DNA of 64,000 bases, from assembly GCA_900540455.1 (NCBI GenBank), contig UQGD01000005.1, positions 33,988 through 97,987 of the forward strand. The letters run 5' to 3'. A program made the position numbers and the translations under genes. Source of the stretch: an uncultured Faecalibacterium sp. (GTDB lineage Bacteria; Bacillota; Clostridia; Oscillospirales; Ruminococcaceae). Positions 24,834 through 32,834 of this stretch are shown here, piece by piece; the stretch's first letter is position 1, and the number at the start of each line of letters is the position of its first letter. The notes beneath the pieces were generated by a model. That model was not told where the DNA came from, did no database searches, and saw only the letters and a list, made by a program, of their open reading frames with translations.

Positions 24834-25040
24834 ATGGAAAAACAAAACCACTGGGCGATCTATGCCCGCCGGGCAGGGCACAAAAAAGTGCACCCCTGCG
24901 CCCCCTCCAAAGGGCTGTATAACTGCCCTTTGTCCGCACTGGAACGCTACCCCACAAAACAGTGCGCCGAGGCTGTACGGGCCTCGCTGGCCTGTGAGAA
25001 CCCTGATTTTTTCTTTTTTGTGCGTTACTTGCGGTCTTGA
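24834..25040 (+). CDS. Small unknown protein (68 aa)
   Basis: A 68-residue basic protein (starts MEKQNHWAIYARRAGHKK) with four Cys (HPCAPS, YNCPLS, QCAEAV, ACENP), perhaps a metal site. AAAGGA lies about 11 bases before the ATG at 24834. It is followed at once by a terminator. It lies in the same direction as the methyltransferase. No family recognised. Confidence 0.5.
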   Translation: MEKQNHWAIYARRAGHKKVHPCAPSKGLYNCPLSALERYPTKQCAEAVRASLACENPDFFFFVRYLRS

Positions 25041-25050
25041 GTTTCCAAGA

Positions 25051-25088
25051 AAAACTCCCAGCAGGTTTTATCCCGCCGGGAGTTTTCG
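25051..25088 (+). terminator. Terminator ending the ArdC/methyltransferase unit
   Basis: AAAACTCCC (25051-25059) pairs with GGGAGTTTT (25078-25086), with an inner bulged stem. It sits 10 bases after the small gene's stop and gives a short U run in the 3' arm. Confidence 0.7.
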
Positions 25089-25195
25089 GTTATCCCTGCA
25101 CGCAATCTTGCTTGTTTTTCCTTGCTTTTCCAGACTTTTTGCCCTATCATGGTAACAGTGAAATCCACAACGAAATCCAACAGGAGGTTCTTTCG

Positions 25196-25678
25196 ATGAA
25201 AAAAGTTATAGCTACTTTGAATCCTGCCGCCAGTCCGCAGATCAGTGCAGCGGACAGCATCACGCAGATTGAAAGGTTGTCCGATGCGGCGCAGAGATAT
25301 CTCTTGGATATGCTGGCCGAAACCAGCAGCTCCGCTTGCACCCGGCAGTATGCCGTTACCTGTCACGAAATGGAGCTTTTGCCCGAGCTTCGTACTCTGC
25401 CCCTCCTGCACGAAAACCCGTATCCCTTGGCCGAGGTGCTTTCTGATCTTCCAAAGCCGTTGCTGCTGTATCTCCTTGGTGCTGTCAGGCGGAGTGACAA
25501 GCCAAAGCCCAGCGCACCCAGCAGCGAGATCATTTCATGGCTTACCCACAACGTGCCTATGCTGGCGTCAGAACTTCCACCCGTTGCATCTTTCTCATTT
25601 TCAGAATCGTTCATCGAAGCACAGCCCGCTGTTTATTCCTACCTAAGCAGCAAGTACAGCACAACATCTGATTCCTGA
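25196..25678 (+). CDS. Unknown protein of the cargo island (160 aa)
   Basis: Start ATG 25196 with AGGAGG 9 bases upstream. The protein has a helical first half (QIERLSDAAQRYLLDMLAET) and a Pro/Ser-rich second half ending in YLSSKYSTTSDS. A promoter-like TTGCTT, 17 bases, TATCAT lies at about 25127-25149, so it may be its own transcript. No domain recognised; the ordered start and lack of a signal peptide suggest a cytoplasmic protein. Confidence 0.6.
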   Translation: MKKVIATLNPAASPQISAADSITQIERLSDAAQRYLLDMLAETSSSACTRQYAVTCHEMELLPELRTLPLLHENPYPLAEVLSDLPKPLLLYLLGAVRRSDKPKPSAPSSEIISWLTHNVPMLASELPPVASFSFSESFIEAQPAVYSYLSSKYSTTSDS

Positions 25679-25776
25679 CCCTGCACACAAAATTCACTTT
25701 TTTGTGAATGAGTTGAACTTTTCCGTTATCAAACCTCCAACTCGTTCACGAAAACGGCACGAAACGGAGTGTTTTC

Positions 25777-26166
25777 ATGGATGAACTAGAGTTTTTTGCC
25801 CCTTGGCGCATCCTTGGGGTGTTTGGTGATGGATCGCGCCTTACATTTGACGGCTTAACAGAAGGCCAGGCGTATGACCGCATGTTGGAAGCTGCTGCCG
25901 ACCATGACGATTTGCGTTACTGGCTGCATGTCACAGACCAGAATTACGAGGATGGCCAGTATTACAAGCTGCTCAACCATCCCGAGCCGCCCGCCGTGCA
26001 TATCGTGGACTTCACCGGCTACGATGGTCCACTTGATGAGAACGGGTTCCCCGTCGGGCTGCCGGACGAGATCGCCCAGTATGCCAAGGAGCAGGGAGCC
26101 GCCCCGGACGCCCCACAGATCATCATCAAGCGCAATGCACCACCTGATCCACCGCACGAAAAGTAA
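25777..26166 (+). CDS. Unknown protein of the cargo island (129 aa)
   Basis: An acidic 129-residue protein (many Asp/Glu) starting MDELEFFAPWRILGVFGDGS, with FTGYDGPLDENGFPVGLPDE near the middle and a Pro-rich basic end. GGAGTG precedes the ATG at 25777. A stem ATTCAC-TTTTTT-GTGAAT lies upstream near 25690. Acidic small phage proteins are sometimes DNA mimics, but I see no family that proves it. Confidence 0.6.
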   Translation: MDELEFFAPWRILGVFGDGSRLTFDGLTEGQAYDRMLEAAADHDDLRYWLHVTDQNYEDGQYYKLLNHPEPPAVHIVDFTGYDGPLDENGFPVGLPDEIAQYAKEQGAAPDAPQIIIKRNAPPDPPHEK

Positions 26167-26177
26167 TTACAAAAACA

Positions 26178-26213
26178 AAACCCAGCGGACTGCACAGCCC
26201 GCCGGGTTTTTCT
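26178..26213 (+). terminator. Terminator at the right end of the cargo island
   Basis: AAACCC-GCGG (26178-26188) pairs with CCGC-GGGTTT (26199-26209), one A/C mismatch, followed by TTTC. It ends plus-strand transcription 130 bases before the oppositely oriented early operon end. Confidence 0.8.
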
Positions 26214-26340
26214 TTGCTTTACTCTGGCTTTCGGGGTAGTCGAGTTGTTTTTCCGATGCACTTCTACCCCTTTTCACGGAAACTGCGCATACAAGGATGG
26301 TTTCCCTCCTACCCTTATACAAAAATATCTTTTCCCTTTC

Positions 26341-26877
26341 CTAGACTGAGGTATGCATTCCGGTCTCTCTGGCAGCCTTGCGCGCATTATACGCGCGTTC
26401 TAAAAGAGCATCCCTTTCAGGTAGGCGATCCAGCTTTTCCGCCAGCATTACAAGAGCCACCACACGCAGGCGTTTAAGATGGGATATGCTATACTGTTGC
26501 CCCGCCTTTTGTGCCTTAACAGTTGCCCTCACCTGGCCCCAAGTGTACCCAAACACATAACGCTTGACTAGTATCTCACTGTGGACACTGCGAAGACCAT
26601 TTATTTCTTCTCGAATCAGCACCAAATCAGACCGCAATGCTGCTTCCTGCCGTTCAAGTTGACGGAGTTGCTCAGAAATACCAAGCTCCTCCATCTTGAT
26701 TGCCATGTCTGCCGTACTGTCTCCAGGCTGACTGCCTCTCGGCATTCCGTCCAAATTCATCCCGCGCAAGCTGCTGATCTCGTCGTCCAGCTCTATCAAC
26801 TGTTGGCGAATCAATCCCATCTTGCGCCGAATATCTGCATAGTACTCCACAATCATCTCCGCCTGGTCTTTTGTCAT
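26341..26877 (-). CDS. Sigma-like late transcription regulator (ArpU/RinA-like position)
   Basis: A 178-residue, helical protein. The C-terminal third (RYVFGYTWGQVRATVKAQ, then YSISHLKRLRVVALVML) resembles sigma-factor region 4 or ArpU-type HTH domains. In Clostridia phages such a gene ends the early operon, just before terminase, and switches on late genes. Here 6.5 kb of cargo DNA separates it from terminase. GGAGGCGG precedes the ATG at 26877. Role inferred from fold and place. Confidence 0.6.
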   Translation of the reverse strand: MTKDQAEMIVEYYADIRRKMGLIRQQLIELDDEISSLRGMNLDGMPRGSQPGDSTADMAIKMEELGISEQLRQLERQEAALRSDLVLIREEINGLRSVHSEILVKRYVFGYTWGQVRATVKAQKAGQQYSISHLKRLRVVALVMLAEKLDRLPERDALLERAYNARKAARETGMHTSV

Positions 26878-26889
26878 GGCCCGCCTCCA

Positions 26890-27078
26890 TCAAAATTCCT
26901 TTCCAAAATCCGGATTTCCTGCACTCTCCTGCGCCATTCTGGCTGCTGTTTCTTTTTGGTTGCCGTCTTTTTTTGCTTCATGTGCCGCTTTCTGGCGGGC
27001 CGCTTGTTTCTGCTTCACCTGCAATCTCAGAGATTTCTTGAAATACTCCGGGAACGGTTTTCTCCGTGGTTTCCCCAT
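26890..27078 (-). CDS. Small basic phage protein (62 aa)
   Basis: A Lys/Arg/Gln-rich protein (RLQVKQKQAARQKAAHEAKK) that may be mostly one helix and bind nucleic acid. AAGGAGGTG stands 5 bases before the ATG at 27078, a very strong site, which is why I accept this short gene. It lies 12 bases upstream of the late regulator. Confidence 0.65.
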   Translation of the reverse strand: MGKPRRKPFPEYFKKSLRLQVKQKQAARQKAAHEAKKDGNQKETAARMAQESAGNPDFGKEF

Positions 27079-27090
27079 GTTTTCACCTCC

Positions 27091-27360
27091 TTATCTTCCC
27101 AATTCAATGATGGCGCCCATCTTTTCAATCCTTTTCCGCGAAACATAGCGTTTTTTCAGCATAGCAAAGATTTTTGTTTCGCTTTCCGCATAGAAATTTG
27201 CCCCAGCGCAAAAATATCGCGATTCAGGGTTAAACTGCTGCCGGATTTTCAAACAGAGCGCCATATATCCACTGAATGGCACGTCCAGCTTATAAACCAT
27301 GATCCGTCCGGTCTGCTGGTCAACTTCCCGACAAAGAAAGACTGCATCCGTTTCCATCAT
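27091..27360 (-). CDS. Unknown early phage protein (89 aa)
   Basis: Start ATG 27360 overlaps the stop of the DUF1064 gene (ATGA) and has GAGAGG just upstream. The product begins MMETDAVFLCREVDQQ and ends in a basic helix (KKRYVSRKRIEKMGAIIEL). No family recognised; position links it to the early replication/recombination block. Confidence 0.6.
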   Translation of the reverse strand: MMETDAVFLCREVDQQTGRIMVYKLDVPFSGYMALCLKIRQQFNPESRYFCAGANFYAESETKIFAMLKKRYVSRKRIEKMGAIIELGR

Positions 27361-27890
27361 CGCATTCCTCTCCCTTCCATCTGCGCCGCCAGCCTTTTCC
27401 ACTCCTTGATTTCATTCTTGCTGCCTGGTGTGATGATCTCGGTAAATTTGTACCCTTTTGGTTCTGCGATCAAGTCAATAAATAATCTCCGGCGGTATAT
27501 ATAGTCCCGCTGCATCCGCCGGGTGAATTTCGACTTGATCTCTACCACCTCCACTGTGCTATCCGCATATACAAGCACATAATCTGCCGTGTATTGTGCC
27601 GCCGGAAGGTGTATCCCGCCATAGTCCTTTGCGGGCAGCAGCGGGAAAGTAACGTGCGGTGTCGCTTTTATAATACTTCCCGATTCGATTCCCGGCAGGA
27701 TCACCGTCATGTAGTATTCATACTCTCCCCGGCTCTCAAACGCCTTGCCGATCTTCCCCGCAGTGCGCACCGCCTCCACCAGCGTTTGCTGGGCCGGGGT
27801 ACACTTCCCCCTTGTTCGCCTTGCAATCTGGGCTTCTGCCTGTGCCCGGTATCGCGGCGGCAGGTCTGATAGCTCCATTCTTGTGCTCAT
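27357..27890 (-). CDS. DUF1064 nuclease-like protein
   Basis: A 177-residue protein. The stretch YTADYVLVYADSTVEVVEIK (about 100-119) has the D-x(n)-ExK pattern of the PD-(D/E)xK nuclease fold, as in DUF1064 phage proteins and Holliday-junction resolvases; IYRRRLF follows. It probably resolves or trims recombination intermediates during replication or packaging. It starts 5 bases after the Rep gene stop. Confidence 0.75.
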   Translation of the reverse strand: MSTRMELSDLPPRYRAQAEAQIARRTRGKCTPAQQTLVEAVRTAGKIGKAFESRGEYEYYMTVILPGIESGSIIKATPHVTFPLLPAKDYGGIHLPAAQYTADYVLVYADSTVEVVEIKSKFTRRMQRDYIYRRRLFIDLIAEPKGYKFTEIITPGSKNEIKEWKRLAAQMEGRGMR

Positions 27891-27894
27891 TTTC

Positions 27895-28767
27895 TTACCA
27901 CCTCCTGCTCAAAATCACATAGCATTGCGGTTCTGTCACCTCCCACCCGTCTTCCCGCTTTTTCTCTGAGTCGTGCAGCTCTCCCGGGTCAAAAACAGTG
28001 GTCTTCTCCAACTTCCACCCTGGAAAGCGCTGCCCCCACCAATATTCATCGTTTTGCATATCACCACACGCAGCCCGAAGCTGCTTGCGGCTCCACTTTG
28101 TGTCATTTGGCACCTGCTCTACCGGCAATATCAAATTTTTGCTCTCAACGCAGATGCGTTCCTTGTGACCGTAAATGTAACCAACCGTCCCATGCTTTCC
28201 CTGTGCAGCTCCATCATTGCCCAGCAACTTTTTCATGTCGATTCGGTCTGCATTCATCGTGCCAAGCGGCTCAAATTCGTTTGTCCCAGGCACACGCCGC
28301 CGCCAAAGGTCCTCCAGCATCTCCCGAAACTCCCGGCGCTGGCCGCACGACATCCCTGCGCACTCCACAAATCCGTGCATATGTAAGCGGCCTTTTTCGC
28401 CTTTTCGCACGGCCCACAGCATAAGCCGCACGCTTTCTCGTTGAACACTAAATTTTTTGCAAGCCGCCGCAATCACCCGGCGCTTGTAGTTTACGACCTC
28501 CCTTTTGCACCCCAGGATGTCATCCGGCAAAAAAGCTTCGTCGAACGTCCCTGTCAAAAAAAATCCCTCCCGACTAAAGTTCGCCAAAGCCTTTCTCTGT
28601 TTTTTTCGTAAGGAGCTTATCCGGTTTCTGCTTTTCTGGTCCGTAGTGGATTCTTTGCGCTTTTTTCCGCGGCTCTTGTGCTCTTGTGGAGTGATCGCAA
28701 AAAGTCCGACCGCCATGTAGCCTTCTCCGCAAAGGATCTTCTTTTCTCGGATGAAGTTGCATCTCAT
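27895..28767 (-). CDS. Rolling-circle-type HUH replication initiator (Rep-like)
   Basis: A 290-residue basic protein with the three rolling-circle Rep motifs in order: motif I FLTGTFD (70-76), motif II HMH (129-131) in RLHMHGFVE, and motif III YIYGHK (Y199-x-x-K202). The catalytic residue would be Tyr199 or Tyr197. Such enzymes nick the origin and start strand displacement. It is much shorter than P2 gpA. AGGAAGG precedes ATG 28767; ATG 28716 is an alternative. A perfect hairpin lies just upstream. Confidence 0.65.
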   Translation of the reverse strand: MRCNFIREKKILCGEGYMAVGLFAITPQEHKSRGKKRKESTTDQKSRNRISSLRKKQRKALANFSREGFFLTGTFDEAFLPDDILGCKREVVNYKRRVIAAACKKFSVQRESVRLMLWAVRKGEKGRLHMHGFVECAGMSCGQRREFREMLEDLWRRRVPGTNEFEPLGTMNADRIDMKKLLGNDGAAQGKHGTVGYIYGHKERICVESKNLILPVEQVPNDTKWSRKQLRAACGDMQNDEYWWGQRFPGWKLEKTTVFDPGELHDSEKKREDGWEVTEPQCYVILSRRW

Positions 28768-28856
28768 CTTTTTACCTTCCTGTCTCGGTCAGCATCCTGT
28801 GTTTACTCGCTTTTTGTTGCCCACAGTCACAGAAATAACGGGTATACAAGCTCCCT

Positions 28857-28910
28857 AAAAGGGGGTCCCCTTTTATCAGCTCACCCTCTTGCCGGATAGC
28901 AAGAGGGTGA
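28857..28910. repeat. Two perfect inverted repeats before rep (candidate origin)
   Basis: AAAAGGGG-GT-CCCCTTTT (28857-28874) and TCACCCTCTTGC (28881-28892) with GCAAGAGGGTGA (28899-28910) around CGGATA. Both are perfect. They lie between two genes that share the direction, with no U run that would mark a normal terminator on the minus strand beyond the first repeat. HUH Reps nick at such hairpins. Confidence 0.55.
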
Positions 28911-28922
28911 ATCATCTGCTTT

Positions 28923-29132
28923 TCACTTTAATACAAAGCCTGCAAATTGCAGCTGTGCCTCCCTGACAAAGGAGTCCAGGATCGGATCCAAGTTTTCTTC
29001 AAAAACACGGTAGTAACAAGCATTGCTCACATCTTTGCTTCCTTCTGCCCGCTGTAGCATGATCGTGTAATTCGCCTGATTGCGGGACAATCCCTTTGCC
29101 ATCATCAATTTTTTAAGACGCTTTGTTTTCAT
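28923..29132 (-). CDS. Small early phage protein (69 aa)
   Basis: Starts MKTKRLKKLMMAKGLSRNQA, a basic helix-turn-helix-like opening, and continues helical to the end. The ATG at 29132 overlaps the previous stop (ATGA), with AAGGAG 10 bases upstream. It could be a small DNA-binding regulator; not recognised. Confidence 0.6.
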   Translation of the reverse strand: MKTKRLKKLMMAKGLSRNQANYTIMLQRAEGSKDVSNACYYRVFEENLDPILDSFVREAQLQFAGFVLK

Positions 29133-29632
29133 CTTCCTTGTTCTCCTTTTTTGGTTTTCGCATTCACTTCCACTTTCGGCATCGGCTGATCCGACCGATT
29201 GAGCGGGATAAAAAAGTCGCACCCCATCCCTCCCTTCGGAAAGTCATGCCACGCCAGCGCATAACGGATCGCAAGCCATACAGATTCCGCCCGGTATGCC
29301 TCCCGCAATGTAAATTGAATAGATGTGGGCGGCACATTTTGTGCCCATAATGTGCGCAGCCCTTCCCGCATATGGTTGCGAAGCCGCATACACTTTCTAA
29401 AATCCTGTTCGTGCTCCCGGTGGAACTTCTTCCGTTCCTCGCTGGTGTGGCACTCTTTTTCCATCTGCTCTGTATAGTCCCAGCAGCAGACCTCATTCAC
29501 AAAATCCTCAAACTGCCCCATCCGAAACCGGATGTATTCCTCACACGCCAGCTTCACCGCCACCGCGGTTTCCCGGCTCATCGTGACAGTGACTGTCTCG
29601 CTCTCTTCCGGTGCTTTATTCTTCTTTTTCAT
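29129..29632 (-). CDS. Unknown early phage protein (167 aa)
   Basis: Start ATG 29632 follows AAGGAG. The first part (SETVTVTMSRETAVAVKLAC) resembles an RHH-like strand and helix; the middle is a charged helix with CCWDYTEQMEKEC; the C-terminal part is aromatic (ESVWLAIRYALAWHDFPK). The whole is not recognised. Coupled to the 69-residue gene downstream. Confidence 0.6.
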   Translation of the reverse strand: MKKKNKAPEESETVTVTMSRETAVAVKLACEEYIRFRMGQFEDFVNEVCCWDYTEQMEKECHTSEERKKFHREHEQDFRKCMRLRNHMREGLRTLWAQNVPPTSIQFTLREAYRAESVWLAIRYALAWHDFPKGGMGCDFFIPLNRSDQPMPKVEVNAKTKKGEQGR

Positions 29633-29969
29633 ATCCCATCTCCTTGCTGCCAGGCCAGCCGTTCCGCTGGCTGCGCTCGTACTTCTCAAGCATTGCCGCC
29701 AGTTGAATCGCCTCCACCGCCAGATGGATCGCATTTTCCATCATTTCTTTCAGTTCCTCTTTTGCAACCTCCTTATTTCCTTTGACTGTGTTCCACATCC
29801 TGATCTCGACGAAAAATTTCAGCGGCTCAAGCGCCATTTCAACCTCGTCCAGCTCTTCTCTGATGACGTTTTGCCCTTCATGGGCACTCGCAAACATCCG
29901 AAACCGACGGTTTGCTGCCGCCAGTTCCTTCTTGACAAGTCCCCGAACTTCTTTTGTAATGACATCCAT
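29616..29969 (-). CDS. Unknown helical early phage protein (117 aa)
   Basis: Start ATG 29969 (MDVITKEVRGLVKKELAAAN) with GGAGAG 8 bases upstream. The protein is nearly all helix and strongly charged, probably a coiled coil or a dimer. It overlaps the next gene by 17 bases. Upstream open codons lie within the zinc-ribbon gene and are not used in this call. Confidence 0.6.
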   Translation of the reverse strand: MDVITKEVRGLVKKELAAANRRFRMFASAHEGQNVIREELDEVEMALEPLKFFVEIRMWNTVKGNKEVAKEELKEMMENAIHLAVEAIQLAAMLEKYERSQRNGWPGSKEMGYEKEE

Positions 29970-29983
29970 TCTTGTCTCTCCCT

Positions 29984-30214
29984 TCATACACTTACAAACC
30001 GGTTCCGGCAGTTCATGTTGTTGCAGAACCGTTCCCGCCCGATCTCCCGCAGCGGACGACCGCAGTATTGGCAAAAGCCTCCGGCCTGACGGGGCGGCGC
30101 ATCGTCTGCGTGTGTGCCTCCATACCTCATGCGGTTTACCATACACACCACGGATCCCGGCTCAGCCGCCGCGGTGCAGTGTTCCTTTGCTTTGCAGTAA
30201 TAGCAGTCCACCAT
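29984..30214 (-). CDS. Double zinc-ribbon small protein (76 aa)
   Basis: Cys pairs CYYC (4-7), a lone pair C13/C24, CQYC (48-51) and C64/C69 suggest two zinc knuckles. GGGGGTGAT stands before the ATG at 30214. Such Cys-rich small proteins are frequent in Clostridia phage early operons; they may bind nucleic acid or adapt host RNA polymerase, which is not shown here. Confidence 0.7.
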   Translation of the reverse strand: MVDCYYCKAKEHCTAAAEPGSVVCMVNRMRYGGTHADDAPPRQAGGFCQYCGRPLREIGRERFCNNMNCRNRFVSV

Positions 30215-30229
30215 ATCACCCCCATCTCC

Positions 30230-31042
30230 TCAAAACATCCGCAGTTGCAACGGCTCGTCCAGCATCCTCCAGAAAAACCGTTTGTCCGCACGAATAAATC
30301 CCTCATCCTCAAGTTGAAATCTCCGGTCATAATCATGTACTGTCCGCCCGTCCGGTTTGAAGCTTACCGGACTGTCATTGTCCCATTTCAGCAGCAGTGT
30401 CCACAGCTCAGGATAGTCTCTCCGAAGTTGCCGGAGCTGGTCAACACCTTGGTTGTGGCAAAACCAACATCCCCCCCTCGTTGCTGTTTCATAGGTAGGG
30501 GACAGTAGACCATGCTTTTCACACCACTCTCTGCAATATGCTTCATCCCAACCCAGTTCAACAAGCGGCAACCTATAACCCGGTCTATCTATGTACCGGG
30601 CGATGCGCTCCGGCTCGTCTGCTGCGATGCCCAAATACTGTACACAGGTATCTCCATTCAGCCCCATTTGCGAGATCGCATTTAATTTCAGTTTGGTGCA
30701 CCAATTCCCGCGTTGCATTGGAAAGCCTTTTATCTTCCCCACAAATTTTCCAGCCGTCATTTCCCGATAGAAGCATTCCTCAAAGCTGACCCGCTCCCCT
30801 CTAATGCTCTCAGCATATTTGGTTGTAAAATGCTCCACAATCAACCCGAAATCTCTCTTTATAATTGCATCTGCCTCGGCCTTGAATTCCACCATGCGCG
30901 GATACTCCGCTGGTATCGTTGGTGTCGCCCATAGATCAGCAGTCACGATACGATCAATCTGCCATCCCAATTCTCTGCACGCCCCAATACACGCACCGCT
31001 ATCTTTTCCGTAACTGTATGAAAGCACATACTCCAAATTCAT
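30230..31042 (-). CDS. PAPS-reductase-family protein (PP-loop ATPase)
   Basis: A 270-residue protein with a PP-loop SYSYGKDS (7-14) that binds adenylated nucleotide, and a Cys cluster GGCWFCHNQG near residue 190. It belongs to the phosphoadenosine phosphosulfate reductase superfamily, which includes DNA-modification enzymes (DndC-like). Its ATG at 31042 overlaps the methyltransferase stop (ATGA), so both are made together, suggesting linked DNA or sulfur chemistry. The exact reaction is unknown. Confidence 0.78.
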   Translation of the reverse strand: MNLEYVLSYSYGKDSGACIGACRELGWQIDRIVTADLWATPTIPAEYPRMVEFKAEADAIIKRDFGLIVEHFTTKYAESIRGERVSFEECFYREMTAGKFVGKIKGFPMQRGNWCTKLKLNAISQMGLNGDTCVQYLGIAADEPERIARYIDRPGYRLPLVELGWDEAYCREWCEKHGLLSPTYETATRGGCWFCHNQGVDQLRQLRRDYPELWTLLLKWDNDSPVSFKPDGRTVHDYDRRFQLEDEGFIRADKRFFWRMLDEPLQLRMF

Positions 31043-32799
31043 GCCGTCACAGCTTTTTCCAGCTCCTCCATGGTCGTGATCGTCCGGCTGCACCACTCCG
31101 GCAGGTTCGCCCGTACAAGGGCCGTCGCCATGGGAGGGCATACTGCGTTCCCGCACCGGGCCACCTGCTTTGTTTTCCCGTACTCGTTGCCCAGGTAATC
31201 CCGGTCGATGATGTAATCCGGCGGAAAACCCATGGCGTTATAGAGTTCCCGCGGCGTCAGCATCCGCAGAAGGATGTCCGCGATAAAGTAAAGCCCTCCG
31301 CCGATCTCCAGCAGCAGGATTTCATCGTCTGCCATCTCATACCCACAATGGCGGTTGAGCAGGTCACGGACTTCCGGCCAGTGCATCAGGTCTTGGCCGC
31401 CCACCTCCATCAGCTCTGCCCGGCAGTCTGCAAATTCACCGGCAGACGCCGTGATCGTGCGCAGTGGCCGATCTGCGTCCTGCCCAATGTCCTGCCCTTT
31501 GAACTCGACAATATGGGCCGCCGCTACCGCATTGTGGTCAACCGCCGTCACAGTCGGCAGCGGCTCTTGCGCTTCCGCCCCTATCACGCCTCCGTAATAC
31601 TTGCAGATGTGGGCGCAGACTATCGCCTCCCGGTCGTGGCTCGTTACCGTGTGCAACGGCTTTCTCACATCAATCGGCTGCCCATTCCCGAAATATTCCA
31701 CAAGCTGCGCCGTGGTCAGCCCGTACCGGTTGGAGGCGTCCACCGTCGGCAGCGGCATCCTCAGCCCGTTTGCACGAACATTTTCCGTCTGCTCTGTGTG
31801 GTACTGAATAATGTTCGCCGCCACAACACACGCCTCTTGTTTTGTTACCCCAGTGGGTGCAGGGTCTCTGGCATCTCTGACACGATCTCCGCCACCGGTC
31901 TGCTCAATGCTCATGATATTCGCTGCCGTTCCACTTTCGTGGTTGCACTCCACGATGAACGGGTGACCGCTGCGGATGGTAAACTTGTCCACGCCCCGGA
32001 TAACCCTCCGCATGGTGTTATCCGCCAGTGGCCGGACGGCGTTCACACCATATTTTTCTTTCAGCTCCCGCTTGCTGGCAAATACAGAGTAGCAAGGTAC
32101 GCTCCAGTCGATGATCTCCGCGGCGCTTTTCCATGGCATCAGCCGCCCATCTCGTACCTCCTCGCTATCTCTCGGCCCATGCGTCCGTTCCGGCCACACG
32201 ATAGGCCGCCCGTCGCAGCGAGCAACCAGCACAAAGCGTTTTCTTGTGGTCGGCGCTCCCAGGTCTGCCGCAACAATCTCCCGGTGTTCAACCTGATACC
32301 CCAGCTCCAGAAGCTGCCGCTTCCATTTTTGAAAGGTCTGTCCGGCTTTTTTCTTCACCGGTTTTCCTTTTCGTACAGGCCCCCAGGTAACGAACTCCTC
32401 CACATTTTCCAGAATAATCACCCGCGGGCGGACAGTCCCGGCCCAGCGCAGCACAATCCACGCAAGGCCCCGGATATTCCGGTCTACCAGCGCCGCTCCT
32501 TTTGCTTTGGAGAAGTGCTTACAGTCCGGCGAGAACCACGCAAGCCCCACCGGACGGCCCCGACAAACCTCCCTCGGGTCTACATCCCACACGCTCGCTT
32601 GCAGGTGTTCCGCGTATGGGTGGTTTGTGCGGTGCATCAGGATTGCATCAGGGTCATGGTTGATCGCTATGGCGACAGGCCGCCCCGTTGCCAGTTCCAT
32701 TCCCGTTGATGCACCGCCGCCCCCGGCGAAGTTGTCCACTATAATCTCATCAAGAAAATTGAGCTGATTTTCTCCGCTCCTTATCTGCTTATTTGTCAT
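31039..32799 (-). CDS. DNA cytosine-5 methyltransferase with five internal repeats
   Basis: A 586-residue phage-type Dcm. Motif I FAGGGGAS (24-31), catalytic SPDCKHFS (90-97, Cys93), ENVEEF (131-136), RKRFVLVA (186-193), motif X region GNAVCPPMATAL (550-561). Between residues about 311 and 475 are five repeats of about 32 residues (consensus like PLPTVTA, then AAHIV and G-D-IG). This is where target recognition sits, so repeats may set the DNA sequence read. It probably shields phage DNA. Overlaps the PAPS-like gene. Confidence 0.88.
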   Translation of the reverse strand: MTNKQIRSGENQLNFLDEIIVDNFAGGGGASTGMELATGRPVAIAINHDPDAILMHRTNHPYAEHLQASVWDVDPREVCRGRPVGLAWFSPDCKHFSKAKGAALVDRNIRGLAWIVLRWAGTVRPRVIILENVEEFVTWGPVRKGKPVKKKAGQTFQKWKRQLLELGYQVEHREIVAADLGAPTTRKRFVLVARCDGRPIVWPERTHGPRDSEEVRDGRLMPWKSAAEIIDWSVPCYSVFASKRELKEKYGVNAVRPLADNTMRRVIRGVDKFTIRSGHPFIVECNHESGTAANIMSIEQTGGGDRVRDARDPAPTGVTKQEACVVAANIIQYHTEQTENVRANGLRMPLPTVDASNRYGLTTAQLVEYFGNGQPIDVRKPLHTVTSHDREAIVCAHICKYYGGVIGAEAQEPLPTVTAVDHNAVAAAHIVEFKGQDIGQDADRPLRTITASAGEFADCRAELMEVGGQDLMHWPEVRDLLNRHCGYEMADDEILLLEIGGGLYFIADILLRMLTPRELYNAMGFPPDYIIDRDYLGNEYGKTKQVARCGNAVCPPMATALVRANLPEWCSRTITTMEELEKAVTA

Positions 32800-32834
32800 T
32801 GCTGATCTCCGCTCGACCGTCTTCCCATCTTTTC

